DNA of 64,000 nucleotides, from NCBI GenBank assembly GCA_958450365.1, contig CAUEEP010000888.1:719191-783190 (forward strand), given 5' to 3'. Positions 1-12,099 of the stretch are shown piece after piece. Numbering within the stretch: position 1 is the first letter of the stretch; every line of letters begins with the position of its first letter. The notes below the pieces were generated by a model. That model worked only from the letters and a program-made list of their open reading frames with translations. It had not been told where the DNA came from and did no database searches. Position numbers and translations under genes: made by a program. The stretch comes from Mesorhabditis belari (taxonomy: Eukaryota > Nematoda > Chromadorea > Rhabditida > Rhabditidae).

Positions 1-1500
1 TTTTTCATTTTCACTCCAAAGGGGTGGAGTTAACATGGTTGACCGGAACTTGATCTGTAACTCAAAGTGACTCATTGGAGTAGCCGTAGCTAGCTTACAT
101 ATTCAGCGTTATGCAAAACCGTAGCTAGCCAGTCTAACAAAACCAAAACACACAATAAATTTGACTATAATACATTACAATGCCACAGTAAAGTCTGCTC
201 ACTGCTAATCTTGAAATCACTGCTAATTTTGAAGTCTCAAATGCTCAAATGGTGTGCAATGAATGAACAAGAGGCGTCCAAGAAAGCCACAATTCTATTT
301 TGAGATGATGAAGCTTTATAAACAAAATTTTCCATTGTTAAATCAATTTTTAAGTGCATTTGGCAAAAAAATTGCAAAATATTTGCTGTTTTGACATATT
401 TCAAACGATCTTGAATTCTTGATTCCCTTGAGCCTTTCAAAAAACTGTCCCCATTTCAATAAGTTTTTAATTTTCAGAACATTTCAAAGAAAATCATTGT
501 CGAACTTCCCCTTGAAATCTTGAAATTGACTTTATTCACACTTTTTCAAATATATCCCTTTTAAAGCTTTCTTTGTGGCTCCAAAAAAAGAGTAGGAATT
601 GAAAATCTCCCATTCTTGACATTCTCAAATTACTCATCTTTCTGAATTCACAAAATACTCCTTATTTTTCAAAAGTAATCAAAAATTGTGCTAGATTTGC
701 TAAAGTTCAAAGCATATAGCCAGGTGAAATGGAGAATAAATACCGTTTGAACGCAATTTTTGGAAAAAAAATGGCTGCAAACCTGGTCAGAAACGGTTTC
801 AATCTTCAAAAAACCGCCAAATTTTTAGCAATTTCGGTTTAGAATTTGAAAAGATTCTACTAAACCCAATTTTTTTGTGTGGTTAAAAATCGAAGCTCTA
901 GAAAAAGCGCTCTAGAAAACTAGGATTTACATCAAAGTTCAAAAGGTTGAGAACATTTTGAAACATTCTACTCAATTCACTTTTTTTTTTTATAAGTGAG
1001 TGTGAGAAATTTTTTTTTAGTTTACTAGGAAACAGCGTTTTAAGCGTTTTGGGTACAAAATTCTATGAAAACTAGGAAATTACCCTGAAATTCACACGTG
1101 TTTTCCCCCGAAATCCCGAAAGAAATTCGAATCTAGAAAGAAATTCGTTCTATGAATCTAAAAAAAACACGTTTTTTTTTGTTAGACATCTGGAAATTTT
1201 GGTGAGCGTTTAAAAAGAATCCTTGTCTAGGATTTCTCAAGTCCTTAACAAAATTTGCTGTCGAGCAATTCAGCATCGAACCTGCTGATCGAAGTTGGAT
1301 TTATCAACTTTTACTGGCCTTCTTTTGCTTAACATTCTTGTCTTTACTACTGCCATTCATTATTAGATAACCTTATAACTTTTCCAGTCGCTAATTCGCA
1401 TCATATACGCTACTGGACAGAATTTTACGATCAATTGAGAAACTTTACTTTTTTCTATGTTTTTCATCATTTTCTGTGCTGTTTTTACAAAAAATCTTTT
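1..1500. other. No gene recognised
   Basis: AT-rich sequence with homopolymer runs. I see no conserved protein motif or phase-consistent exon set on either strand. The missing first exon(s) of the receptor gene that starts at 2348 could lie here, but I could not identify them. Confidence 0.5.
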
Positions 1501-1510
1501 TATTTTAGTT

Positions 1511-1845
1511 GATGGCAAAAGAAAGCAATTTTTCGATAAAGAAAAGGAGACGATCGAAGCGATGAATCAAGCTGGACTATCGAGAAATTGCTAAGAAAAT
1601 CGGTCGTTCACACCAATTGATCATTACCTATCCCAATGATCCAATCGATTATGGAAGAATGAAACATACGAGACCAAAGCCGAGCACTACAAAGCGGGAA
1701 CAACGACAACGGGAATCATTCGAGAAGCCTCAAATTAGTGATGAGCAAAAGGAAGCAACTTTCCGATAAAGAAAAGGGGATCAAAGTGATGAATCAAGCA
1801 GGGGAAAGCTATCGAGAAATTGCCAGGAAAATTTATCTGCCTCAT
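1511..1845 (+). pseudogene. Tc3-like transposase N-terminal fragments, duplicated
   Basis: Two degenerate copies of the helix-turn-helix DNA-binding domain of a Tc3-like (Tc1/mariner superfamily) transposase lie head to tail. The first (about 1511-1735) reads GKRKQFFDKEKETIEAMNQ, loses frame after the AGLS segment, and recovers in a motif resembling the Tc3 'YLKDPVSYG' stretch (here YPNDPIDYGRMK). The second (about 1741-1840) repeats SKRKQLSDKEKG followed by VMNQAGESYREIARKI and then breaks off. There is no DDE catalytic domain. These are dead remnants just upstream of the chemoreceptor gene and may have disturbed its 5' end. Confidence 0.7.
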
Positions 1846-2347
1846 TGTGACAATATGTAACACTGATTGTGACAATGAGTACATGCAATAGGCAGCAAAG
1901 TATCTGAGTCTTGAATAGATCTTTGCCTTGAAACCTTTTGCCAACTTTAATATGCTTATTTCCCATTACCCCAATAAAATTAGTGAGATTTACTTTCGTT
2001 TTTTACGTTTTTTTTGTTGCTGAGAGCTTTGTGATTAAATTCGATTTGAGATTTGATCAAATTTCGATCTTATTCTTTCGATCACATGCTATTAAAACGA
2101 CTTGTTTAGATAATTCAGCATGGATTTCCCCTTCACTCAATTCCGAGCGAATCTCTTCGTTTCATTGCATCAAATCTTTGACATCATTTCAATAATTTTT
2201 AATGGATTATTATTGTATTTGATTATTTTTCGAACCGCTCGATCATTTCGATCCTATTCGATCATTTTGGGCAGGTAAAGTACAGAAGATAGGCTTCATT
2301 CAATCATTTTCAAATGGATTCTTATTATATTTCATCATTTTTTTTAG

Positions 2348-4863
2348 TGTCACCCTTTCCGAGTTCGTTCTTGGAATGACAGCTGGATTGGCGATGACAA
2401 GGTGGATCACTGATTTAGTTCATTTTTAGCCTGAATATTTTACAATGCAAGATTTTGATTGTAGATTCAGAATTTCTATCGAAAACTCTTCAAAATTCAG
2501 TCTTATTTTGTTTATTTCAGATGCATTCCGATTGGTTGGGGTCTTGCCTATCAATTTCATGGTTTATGCCGAAAAGTGTCACCACAATTTTGCATGAATG
2601 GTTGGGGGAAAGATTTTGCTCGATTCAATTCACATTTCCAGTTCACGCAATCACCGCTCACTGTGTTGCCTATGTTTATTCATTGCTACCGCTGTCGTTT
2701 TGGTCAGGCAACTTTCAAGCACTTCAAACTTTACAAATAAACAAACAAACAAGCAAGCAAGCAAACAAACAAGCAAAAAAAACAAGCAAACAAACAAACA
2801 AGCAAACAAAGAAAGAAAGAAAACGTTTACTTCGAACTTTATTCCAGGTACCGTCACTATGTTCTCATCAAAAAAGCTCCATCACCACTGAAAATCGCCT
2901 TCATTTGTTTCATCTTTTATATACCAGCTTTTATTTCAATGGTGTGAAATTTTTAAACAATTCGGCTAGTCAAAATGGCTTTTCAAGATTGACCTGACAA
3001 GCCTTTTCCCAACCAGAATCAGGCCATAGCCATGAATAGAGTTCCCGCTGATTTATATCAAGCTTGATTGAGCTGATTAATTGTAGTTTCGAGTGAAAAG
3101 CTTGATTAAACCTTGATTAAAGTAAATAGTGTTCGTTAAAGATATTTAGCCAAATGACTGAATAACCTTTTAGTCTTATAAGGTGACTCTCTTGCAGTTT
3201 TTCATTTTTTTTCAATTAATTAATCATGAAGACCACAGACCCATGAACCTGGTTTGGTCTGGCTTTGGCTTGAACCCTACCTGCCAAGTAGTCAGTCCTG
3301 ACAGATCTAGTCCTAGAGATTTTGTAGGCCAACCAGGGTCAGCCCTAACTTGAATTTGGAGAACCGGTCATGCTTGCCTAGTAGTCAGGTTTAACTCTAA
3401 AAATTATTTCAGCCTGGGTCAGCCCTGGCTTGAAAACCCAGCCTGCTTCAACTAGCCCATATCAGCTCAGGTTCAGTTCTTGACTGACTTGAAAATTGGG
3501 CTAAAGAACGAACTTCAACTCCTGATACTTTTAGGTAATGTTCGCCTCATCGACAAGTGATCCAGTCATTGTTAGAAGGATGTTGATCGAACACCGAAAC
3601 ATCTCCCTTTTCCCTGATGATCCGAAAGTTGCTGCCCTCATCGGTTATGAGAGTATTTTTCAGAAAACGTATGATTTCTTTGAGTGAAAAGATTTTGCTT
3701 TTTGCTTTAGAACCCTGGCCATTATCATTTGGATCTGTTTGCCAATCTTTCCTGGCTATACAGCAGCGATCACCTATCGTACTCGAATCATGTACATTTT
3801 AAGAGCAAATCCGATGAGTAATAAGACAAAAGATGCACAAAAGAAGCTGGTGAAGGTGGGATTGCTGAAGTCATTTGTAAATGAAACTCGATTTTAGGCT
3901 TTAACCATTCAAGCGATTATCCCGCTCTTCATGATGAGCCAGGCCTCAATTTACATTTGGAGACAATTTCAATTACCGTAATCATTTATCAATTAGCCGT
4001 GGAAAATCAGAATCTAGATTCGGTGATCTGGCACCGTATTTCGAGGAATGGGTTTTCTTATTGATGGCAATTGTGAGTTTACAAGAGTTTGATTGAAAAC
4101 CGACTAGAAACGGCGCTGTCTCGTGCCCAGTTCTCTGAACAAAATTGGTTAAAGGTCTCGCCCAAGACTAACCTTGTTTGGACTGGTCTGCCCTTGGCCT
4201 TGTCTAACCAGGCTCGGGAAATTTCCGGATAACATTCCTACCAAATAATCAGAGTTCTTTTTTGGATCTAACTCTTGAACATACTCGAGTCAATTTGGTC
4301 CAACAACGTAACTCAAAATACTCTAATAGAATGCGACTCCCTTGTAGTCTAACTTCTTTCTAGAAAATCATTTTTTCTCAGTCGTGTAGTCTAACTTTGG
4401 ACGTCCCGTTCTCCGCGCTGCTTTATGCTACAGCGTGCCCTAGATTTTTCCCAACGTTGGTACGAAACAATACTAGATTTTAAGGGCTATCATTTGACAC
4501 CCAATCGCACACTGTAAAGCAGCGCGGAGAACGGATCGTCCAAAGTTAGACTACACGACTGTACACCCTTCATTATAACGGTGGCATTCTATTAGAGTAT
4601 TTGTCTACTATCAGCTAAGCAAAAAGCATCAAAGAGCTCTTTTCTAGGTGAGCTCGATCAATCCGTGTATCACAATCTATTACGTATTGCCCTACCGGGA
4701 GACAGTCATCAAAATGTTATGTTTCTTGAAAAGGAAACGGAAAATTTACAAGGTTCACTATGAGGCAAAACACTCAAATAATTGGACAAAGGATACAAAG
4801 GATATTGTCCACAATACAGAGGTATCACCATCAGCAAGAAGCTCGAGACATGATTTATTTTGA
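2348..4863 (+). CDS. Serpentine chemoreceptor, class delta (srd)-like, 5' end not found
   Basis: A seven-transmembrane G-protein-coupled chemoreceptor of the nematode str superfamily, best matching class srd, expected in sensory-neuron cilia membranes. Exons with consistent phases: 2348-2401, 2521-2600, 2642-2702, 2848-2941, 3535-3668, 3711-3855, 3898-3977, 4018-4072, 4648-4863 (305 residues plus TGA). Supporting motifs are RCIPIGWGLAYQFHGLC, SLLPLSFWYRHYVLI at the end of TM3, YIPAFISM in TM4, KALTIQAIIPLF opening TM6, and SINPCITIYYVLPYRE in TM7. The tail is basic and then Ser-rich. An AATAAA lies at 4867-4872, four bases after the stop. The first exon (N-terminus, TM1 and part of TM2) was not found, so the gene may be 5'-truncated. 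The intron 4073-4647 contains a palindromic element. No frameshift or stop was seen in the nine exons. The class assignment comes from motif memory. Confidence 0.75.
4380..4560. repeat. Palindromic MITE-like element in receptor intron
   Basis: Inverted arms (left arm begins gtcgtgtagtctaactttgg, right arm is its complement ending ccaaagttagactacacgac) flank a short loop. A second copy lies at 6067-6235 with a damaged right arm, and a half copy at about 5565-5690. No coding capacity. Confidence 0.75.
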
Positions 4864-4920
4864 GAGAATAAAGGATTTGATTGCTCAGTTGTTTAACTTG
4901 TAATCTGTAAATTTCAAAGA

Positions 4921-5060
4921 TCTCTAACAACCAGTACAATTGTCTAACAACCAGTACAAGTGTCTAACAACCAGTACAAGTGTCTAACAACCAGTACAAT
5001 TGTCTAACAACCAGTGCAAGTATCTAACAACCAGTACAATTGTCTAACAACCAGTACAAT
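4921..5060. repeat. 20-bp tandem repeat, seven units
   Basis: Seven near-identical copies of tgtctaacaaccagtacaat lie directly downstream of the receptor gene, differing at one or two positions. This is a minisatellite. There are no spacers, so it is not CRISPR-like. Confidence 0.9.
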
Positions 5061-5389
5061 TCTCAACTGTCACTTTTTGATATCATTAAGTGATTGTGAG
5101 TGAGAGCTGGGATCAAAAGCTGAGAAAGAGGATTGTAATCGAACGGCTGTCCCATGTGAAATATTGGTCTTTACCTCAAGCTTCCAGTTTTTCCCCTTAT
5201 TGCATGTGATCTCGAGATTTTCAGCTAAACAATTCTTTTAGCTTTTCCTCTTTTAATGTTATAATTTTTAAAAAAATACTTAATTCTTTTAATATTTTCA
5301 TTTCACTTGAACTTCCTTCTGTTTGTCTCAAAGATTTCAAGCAATTGATCAGTTTTTCAACTCATTTTTGCGATCATTTGATTGAGCTG

Positions 5390-6410
5390 TGCTATTCTGG
5401 CTATGAGATTTTCTTGATTCATTTCACCCAGTTCACCCAGGGTTTACTAACCAGTTAAATAGTTTTGAAAAATCGGCTTAACTTTAGCTTCAAAGAACTA
5501 GTGCGCTTTTAAGATTTTCTTGATTCATTTCACCCAGTTCTAGAAAATCATTCTTTCTCAGGCCCTAGATTTTCTTCCAACTTTGGTACCAAAAAGTAGT
5601 AGGTTTTAAGGGCTATCATTTGACACCCAATCGCACACTGTAGCATAAAGCAGCGCGGAGAACGGGTCGTCCAAAGTTAGACTACACGACTGTACACCCG
5701 TCATTATAACGGTGGCATTCTATTAGAGTATTTGTCTACTATCAGCTAAGCAAAAAGCATCAAAGAGCTCTTTTCCAGATGAGCTCGATCAAGAAACGGC
5801 GCTGTCCCGTCGCCAATTCTCTGAACAAAATTGGTTACAGGTCTTGTCCAAGACTAACCTTATTTGGACTGGTCTGCCCCTGGCCTTGTCTAACCAGGCT
5901 CGGGAAATTTCCGGATAACATTTCTGCTAAATAATCAGAGTTCTTTTTTGGATCTAACTCTTGAACATACTCGAGTCAATTTGGTCCAACAACGTAACTC
6001 AAAATACTCTAATAGAATGCGACTCCCTTGTAGTCTAACTTCTTTCTAGAAAATCATTTTTTCTCAGTCGTGTAGTCTAACTTTGGACGTCCCGTTCTCC
6101 GCGCTGCTTTATGCTACAGCGTGCCCTAGATTTTTTCCAACTTTGGTACCAAGCAATACTAGATTTTAAGGCCAATCATTTAACACTCAATCGCACACTG
6201 TAGCATAAAGCAGCGCGGAGAACGGGTCGTTCAAAGATTTCAAACAATCGATCACTTTTTCAACTCATTTTTGCGATCATTTGATTGAGCTGAGCTATTC
6301 TGGCTATGAGATTTTTGGATTTATTTCACCCAGTTCACCCAGAGTTTACTAACCAGTTAAATAGTTTTGAAAAATCGGCTTAACTTTAGCTTCAAAGCAC
6401 TAGTGCGCTC
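5390..6410 (+). repeat. Rearranged duplication of the receptor 3' region
   Basis: 5688-5791 repeats 4560-4660, including the last intron's 3' end and the first bases of the last receptor exon. In the copy the acceptor reads ttttccag instead of tttctag. At about 5791 the match jumps back, so 5791-6146 repeats 4106-4462 (intron plus left palindrome arm). 5392-5506 and 6292-6408 are also copies of each other. The duplicate carries no complete exon, so it is non-coding debris from local tandem duplication. Confidence 0.75.
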
Positions 6411-6419
6411 AATTTCGAT

Positions 6420-7465
6420 ACAATTCTGTACCTCATTTTTTGAATTTTAAGCTTTCAAATTGATGTTGGTAGTTAAGTTGATAAGCCAGGCCAGCTTTCT
6501 AGTTGAAAAATGATTTACACTCTAGTCTAGAAGAATCAATTCTTATTCACATTTCAATTTACCGTCAAAATGACACTGAAATCCATTTTTCGAAGATTGA
6601 CTTTTTTACGATTTCTCATTTTTACGATTTTTATTTCATTTCCAATTTCCAATATATTCCTATGCGCATTTTGAAAGAGTCAATCTTCATTTCCGGCTTT
6701 TCCAATTATCTCTAGAAAAGGGTAAAAAGAAGAGATAAAAAGAGGTGGATAGACATACGTTTTCTCATCGGAAAGAGCAAAAAAGGAGATGAAATCCGAT
6801 GGAAGCAATGCAAAGGAATGGAAAGGAATAGAGCAGGGGACTCACTCGACACTAATTACTTTGTGCCCACTCCTTCACACAACGCCTCCCCCATCTTCAA
6901 CACTAACTTACTGCAGGAAAGGTTTAGTAATTTGAAAATCTTTCTTCAATAAACCTTTCAATAACCTCCTTTTCAAGCCAAGCACAGCAAAGACTTTAGC
7001 CTGACCTAACAATCACCAGAAAGCAAATCATTTACCTATCCCTAACCTTGCTTTGCCTGGCCTGGCTTACAAACCTAATTACTATTCATTTCAAAAGCCA
7101 TTTATGCGCAAAGTACTTTTCTGTGCTGAAACTCTCCAGTGCGCTCCAGATTGCATGGACAGGATCCATGCAATCTGCATGGAACCTGTCCATCCTGTTT
7201 TTCTCTAGAAATCTTTATCCATTCTTGATCTATTCACCCAGTCATCTATCCTCCGCCCTCCCCTCACCCCTCACTATCACTCCTGCCTACTTTTCTGCAC
7301 TTTTCAGGCCAAGCAAAGCAAAGACTTTAGCCTGACCTAACAATCACCAGAAAGCAAATCATTTATCTATCCCTAACCTAGCTTGCCTGGCCTGGCTTAT
7401 AAACCTAATTACTATTCATTTCAAAGGCCATTTATGCTATTTACTTAAAGTTATTTACTCTGACG
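6420..7465. other. No gene; dispersed repeat copies
   Basis: No gene recognised. 7115-7315 (gaaactctccagtgcgctcc, followed by a pyrimidine-rich stretch ending in 'cactatcactcctgcctac') recurs at about 9625-9790, partly twice. The sequence 'aagcaaagactttagcctgacctaacaatcaccag' also occurs twice within this stretch (around 6985 and 7315). These look like dispersed or locally duplicated repeats. Confidence 0.6.
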
Positions 7466-7467
7466 AT

Positions 7468-8043
7468 ACAGGATGCGTGAAAATTATTGACCACCCGTAT
7501 AAGCTTTGTAATTTTCTTGGAAACTTGTCTGCGAACTTTCTTGGAAACTTGTCTTCTGGTCTATTTGTCTATTTCATTGTTTGTTTCAGATAAATCTTTA
7601 TTTGAGTAATATTTTAATTAAGAATAGGTCATCTTTGGCTTAATTTTTTGAAAAGATTCACATTTGGTCAATCTATGTCTTCCATTTTCCATATTATCCC
7701 GCTCATATCGCAAATTTGTTCAATTTTATAGCCTCTTCAGAAGCCTTATTTGGCTAAATTAAAACAAAGAACTATTAAAATATCACTGAAATAAAGATTT
7801 AGAGTGATTTTCATATCAGCTTTAAACAAAAGATTGAGGCGATTTTAATGAAGATTGTCTGCCGCAGGGTCTATTTTTTTTCAAGTAGTCTTCACGAGAA
7901 AATCCGAGAAAAAAAGGTCAAACCAAGTCTTCATAACTTTTTTGTTTTTGTGGATCATTTTCCTTGTTTTACGAATTCGTGAACAAGCTTTCAAGTAAAT
8001 TACAAAGCTTATAGAGATGATCAATAATTTTCACGCGCCCTGT
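7468..8043. mobile_element. Non-autonomous DNA transposon with long terminal inverted repeats
   Basis: The left end caggatgcgtgaaaattatt is mirrored at the right end (complement of aataattttcacgcgccctg). Similarity continues inward through the gtaaa/aagctttgtaattt segment for about 45 bp. The element is about 575 bp, AT-rich and non-coding. No clear target duplication could be read. Confidence 0.7.
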
Positions 8044-8969
8044 GAGTGAAGTACTTGGAGATAGTAAGGATATTCATTGCAATGAGAGGAAGCATTGTTA
8101 AAGGTACAGATTGGGGTTGGCTAGTTGAGGCTTTTTGGTGTGAATTGAAAGAGGTCCACTCTGGCTTTCCCTTTAAGTTTTCTTTGAGGAAATGAATTTG
8201 CGAAATGGGTGGATTAATTTTCGGTTCGAAAATATTCGAAATCCGGAGTTTTTACGTCTTCAAGATCTCCAAGATTTCAAAATTAAACCAAAAAATTGCT
8301 CACTTTTGTCCTCAAAAATAGCTTCCTTACAATGGGAAACAAATTTTCGTCGAAAAGAAAAGATGAGTAATATCGTAAACGAAGGGATTAGTGCAAGAGT
8401 TTCCTGCTTATTTCCTAATCATGGAACTCACAAAACCAAAGTAGATCCTAGTTAATCCCTTCCTTTTTTTTGTTCTAAAGTGATTCAGGAAATTTTGTCC
8501 AATTGTCATTTTATACTAACCCGGAAATTTGATGTTTTTAGGATTTTTTCGACTTAATCTTTTTCACTGCGTTCCAGAAATGATAGATAAATTTCGATCT
8601 TTCAAGTAGCTCTGTTTTTCAATCTTTTCCGATCCCTTATCTTTAAACATTGTTTTTTTCCATCTTTTACATAAAATTTACAACAACCAGACCGAATTCC
8701 AAATCGATTTTCTCTCCGATCGGAAAAGAGGTTTCCGAAATCATGAATCATTCTCACTTTTCTCCTTTTTTTCCTTCAATTTTCTTTCTTTTTTTGAGTC
8801 AACGACTTTTTCTCACCCTCTCAAGATACAAGTGTAACAAAAAATATGTTTTTTCGGTAAATTTTGTAGTCAAAATTTTAAGGTGCGCTCCAGATCCGGG
8901 AAAAAAGTTCTCAAAAGAAAGAAATTTGATTGGGATATCAAAATTTAAGCATAGCGAACATTTGTTTTA

Positions 8970-9130
8970 ACGATCATTAGCTTCACGATCATTAGCTTAA
9001 CGATCATTAGCTTAGCGATCATTAGCTTAACGATCATTAGCTTAACGATCATTAGCTTCACGATCATTAGCTTATCGATCATTAGCTTAGCGATCATTAT
9101 CTTAGCGATCATTAGCTTAACGATCATTTG
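8970..9130. repeat. 15-bp tandem repeat, about eleven units
   Basis: Eleven copies of cgatcattagcttaa (variants ttcac, ttagc, ttatc). On the minus strand it reads as a repetitive MIVKL peptide, which is an artefact of the 15-bp period. Confidence 0.9.
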
Positions 9131-9134
9131 TCTT

Positions 9135-10540
9135 TAAAAAATTGCATTTAAAGGGAATTCAAATTTAAAATCTTAAGATTTACATACGAATTTAAATGCT
9201 AAAGTTGCTAAATTTGCTAAATTTTAATTGCATTTCTTGTTCTGGCGTTTTTCTTCTCTATTTTCTTGAAAAGTCCTTATAAATGTACCCATTTTTCTCA
9301 TTTCCTTCTTTCCAAAATTCTTGATCATATCAGAAGAAGCAAAAAAAAATGCCAGGTCTGGCACAAATTCTTTGCCACAAAGCAAGGCCGGCTCTCTTCC
9401 CCTCCTTTGTCCATCGCTCACACTCTCTCTCCCTTTTGCATTGCGGGAAAAAAGAAGAGAAAGGCAGTCCCGGGGCTCTCCCCGAGAGTCCCATCTATCG
9501 ATCTGACAGCCACACACCGGCTGGTTGGGAAGAGAGCGGAGGGGGCAGCCCCTTCCCTCACAACAGCCGCCTCCCCTCACCCCACCACCTCACCCCTCAC
9601 TATCACTCCTCACTCCTGCCTACTTTTCTGTGCTGAAACTCTCCAGTGCGCTCCAGCTTGCATGGATCCTGTGTTTTTCTCTAGAAATCTTTATCCATTC
9701 TTGATCTATTCACCCAGCCATCTATCCTCCGCCCTCCCCTCATCTCTCACTATCACTCCTGCCTACTTTTCTCCACTGAAACTCTCCAATGCACTCCAGT
9801 TTGCATGAATTTTGTGCTTCTCTCTAGAAACCTTTATCCATTCACTATCCATCCACCCAGCTCTCTATCATTGCACAAATCTCTCTCGATTTCTCCGCAA
9901 TCATATGAAAATTTTGTTTTCCTGGCGCTGTCTAGCTCATCGCGATCTCTAAACTTTTCCCCTTGTCTAATTTTCGTTTCATTCTTTATCCATGCATTTC
10001 TATGTCACTTCCCGGATTTCCCTCAAACGCAGCTCCCCCAACTCTCTTCAGCCACAAATTTCACCCAGGCTTCCCCCTTGATCGACCGATTACCAGTTTA
10101 TGTGATAATCTAGAATTTCCATGATTTGTCTTCTTTTCATTTATCAAATGATTTCTCTCATTTTCTTTTCTCAAATTTGATCTCGAATTTCACGCTTTCC
10201 TTGGCCTATTGCTGAAAAAAATTGCAGAAAAGAGAGTCGAAAAAAAAAAAACGATCTCGTCACACATTTACCTTTCGGTTCTTTCAGTTCTTTCATTTCA
10301 TTTCTTTTCTCGATATTTGTTGTGTCGAGGTTCGGTGCACACATTTTCCCAAATTCCAAATATCCTTAAGAAAAATATGGCTAAAAAACAAAAATTCCCT
10401 TCTTTTTTCGAGATTTACTTAAAATTTTCGAATAGAAGCTCTTCTAATGAAAAACTTTTTAATTTTATTGAATTCTGGATGGCACAAAACCATTTTACAA
10501 TTAATGCCAACCATTTTTACTAAAAAATTTCTTTAAAAAA
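9135..10540. other. No gene; GC-richer pyrimidine tract
   Basis: The stretch 9400-9830 is C/T-rich, of higher GC than its flanks, and contains the dispersed repeat also found at 7115-7315. Open frames here lack codon bias or known motifs. I see no gene. Confidence 0.55.
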
Positions 10541-10780
10541 ACTACTGGACAATGAAATATCATATGTGAAAAACGATCGTCACTTTCGCGCGTCTGTAAC
10601 TCCTTTGTCTTTACCGTATTTCTAAATATTAATATTACCATTGTGTAGCCCTTGAAAAGAGCTTTCAGAAAATGTATAACACTAATAGTTTAAACTCAAA
10701 GACAAGGGAGTTACAGACGCGCGAAAGTGACGATCTTTTTTATATTTCATTGTCCAGTATGATATTTCATTGTCCAGTAC
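10541..10780. mobile_element. Palindromic MITE, family A (ACTGGACAATGAAATAT termini)
   Basis: Terminal inverted repeats actactggacaatgaaatat / complement enclose a palindrome with the arm gatcgtcactttcgcgcgtc. Further copies lie at 22048-22283 and, nested, at 42319-42860. The 22048 copy begins and ends with TA, suggesting TA target duplication and a Tc1/mariner-type mobiliser. Confidence 0.85.
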
Positions 10781-11154
10781 CGTAATTTTGCAAAGATTTG
10801 TGATTTTCCGAAAAGCTGGACGTCACGCTAATCTTTTCACAAATCATCGACCCGCCAACTAGTCTCTAGGTGAACCCAAGCTGTACTCTTCGCAATTTAT
10901 GACATTGACGTCATGCAAGTCATGGGGCAAAAGGCACAAACACCACCATGTATTGCCAATTTGGAGGACAGAGGACACCCCTCCTTTCCCCCCACCATTC
11001 TCTCATCCATTTTTTGCCTTTTCTAACTCACTTCCCATTTTGTGCCTTATTTTTTTTTTGCCTTTTCCAGTATCGATTTAAGAAAAAAAACGTTTATTTA
11101 GCTTTTTCGCTTTTCGCTTTCTCAATTTTCAATTAATACCGCTTCAAATTATTT

Positions 11155-11310
11155 CTACAAGTTCAATTCTTGAGAATTTTTCACTTTCCCTTTGTTATCA
11201 ATGTTCCCATTCTCGGCGCTGCTCAGCCAGGGATGATCCTCGCTTAATTCGGCCGTCTTCGTGAACTGACTGCTTTGAATTTTGATTACACTCGTCGAAT
11301 TGGAACTCAT
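11155..11310 (-). CDS. Possible 51-residue protein or first exon (uncertain)
   Basis: A minus-strand frame from ATG to TAG, rich in Ser/Asn/Glu and unlike the biased frames of the surrounding AT-rich DNA. It contains SSQFTKTAELSEDHPWLSS. A GT donor after residue 42 (aaa|gtgaaa, phase 0) would let it be a first exon of a gene running leftwards. I found no matching downstream exon. There is no signal peptide or transmembrane stretch, and I do not recognise a family. Confidence 0.3.
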   Translation of the reverse strand: MSSNSTSVIKIQSSQFTKTAELSEDHPWLSSAENGNIDNKGKVKNSQELNL

Positions 11311-12007
11311 TTTAGTTTTTCCATCAAGAATCGATTTGTTTAGAGTCGTTTTATGAAATTTATTTTTTTAAAACCTTGAAATTCTCTAGTTCTAGTCTAT
11401 TTTTCAAGAATTTCTGTACCAAGATTTCATTTAATTAAATTTTTCGTCAGATTTTCTAAACTTATTTGAGAATCAGCCCGAAGAGAATGGGGATTCGCCC
11501 AAAAAAACTCATGGGGTTCCCGGGGCAACGAGTGAGTCCCTGGAGGGTGGGGAGGGGGAAATAGAGGGTTGATAATGGGAATTTGATTGCCCCGCGGCTT
11601 TTTTAAACACCACCTTTCTTGTTTCCCCCCGTTTTACTTAATTTTGCGGTACGAATGGCGATGAGAGAGTCGATAAAATGATTTATTTGGTTGCATAGAA
11701 TGATTAGTAAAAAAATGAGGCTTTTCAAGTCAGTTTCAACCTTGAGTTTTCAGCTAGTTTTGGTGAGAAGGATGCTGAATTTGTAGCAAAAATACAGCCA
11801 AATTTGATAAGGGAAAGGGAACAGTGGGATGCGAAAGAGATAAGCCATAGACCATTTGATGCTAAATTTCACGCTAATTCCAAATCTGCTTTCTGTTTTT
11901 GCAAAATGGCAGTTATACTTGTTTTAAGTTTTATGGTTTTAAATGTAAAGATTTAGAGTTCAATGGGATGCGGTTTTCTAACGGTTTTCTCAAGCGCCGC
12001 CAACTTG

Positions 12008-12083
12008 ACTCAATGGCATAGTGGTTAAAAGGCTTGCGGACAAAACGAGTGCTTCACTTTTTGCTCGAGTTCGATTCCTCGAA
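12008..12083 (+). ncRNA. tRNA-like sequence (SINE head or tRNA pseudogene)
   Basis: An A-box match (tggcatagtgg, 12014-12024) and a B-box match (agttcgattcc, about 12068-12078) are spaced as in a tRNA. The flanks do not form a clean acceptor stem. Probably a tRNA-derived SINE or decayed tRNA. Confidence 0.45.
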
Positions 12084-12099
12084 AACTTTGTTTCCCCGT

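Noticed and set aside
4921..5060. Regular repeats resembling a CRISPR array
   Set aside because: Units are directly adjacent without spacers, and the DNA is eukaryotic.
8945..9127. Minus-strand MIVKLMIVKL repeat peptide
   Set aside because: Direct translation of the 15-bp tandem repeat.
9266..9808. 180-codon plus-strand frame in the GC-richer patch
   Set aside because: Overlapping open frames in all phases and inclusion of the dispersed repeat shared with 7115-7315 indicate chance openness.
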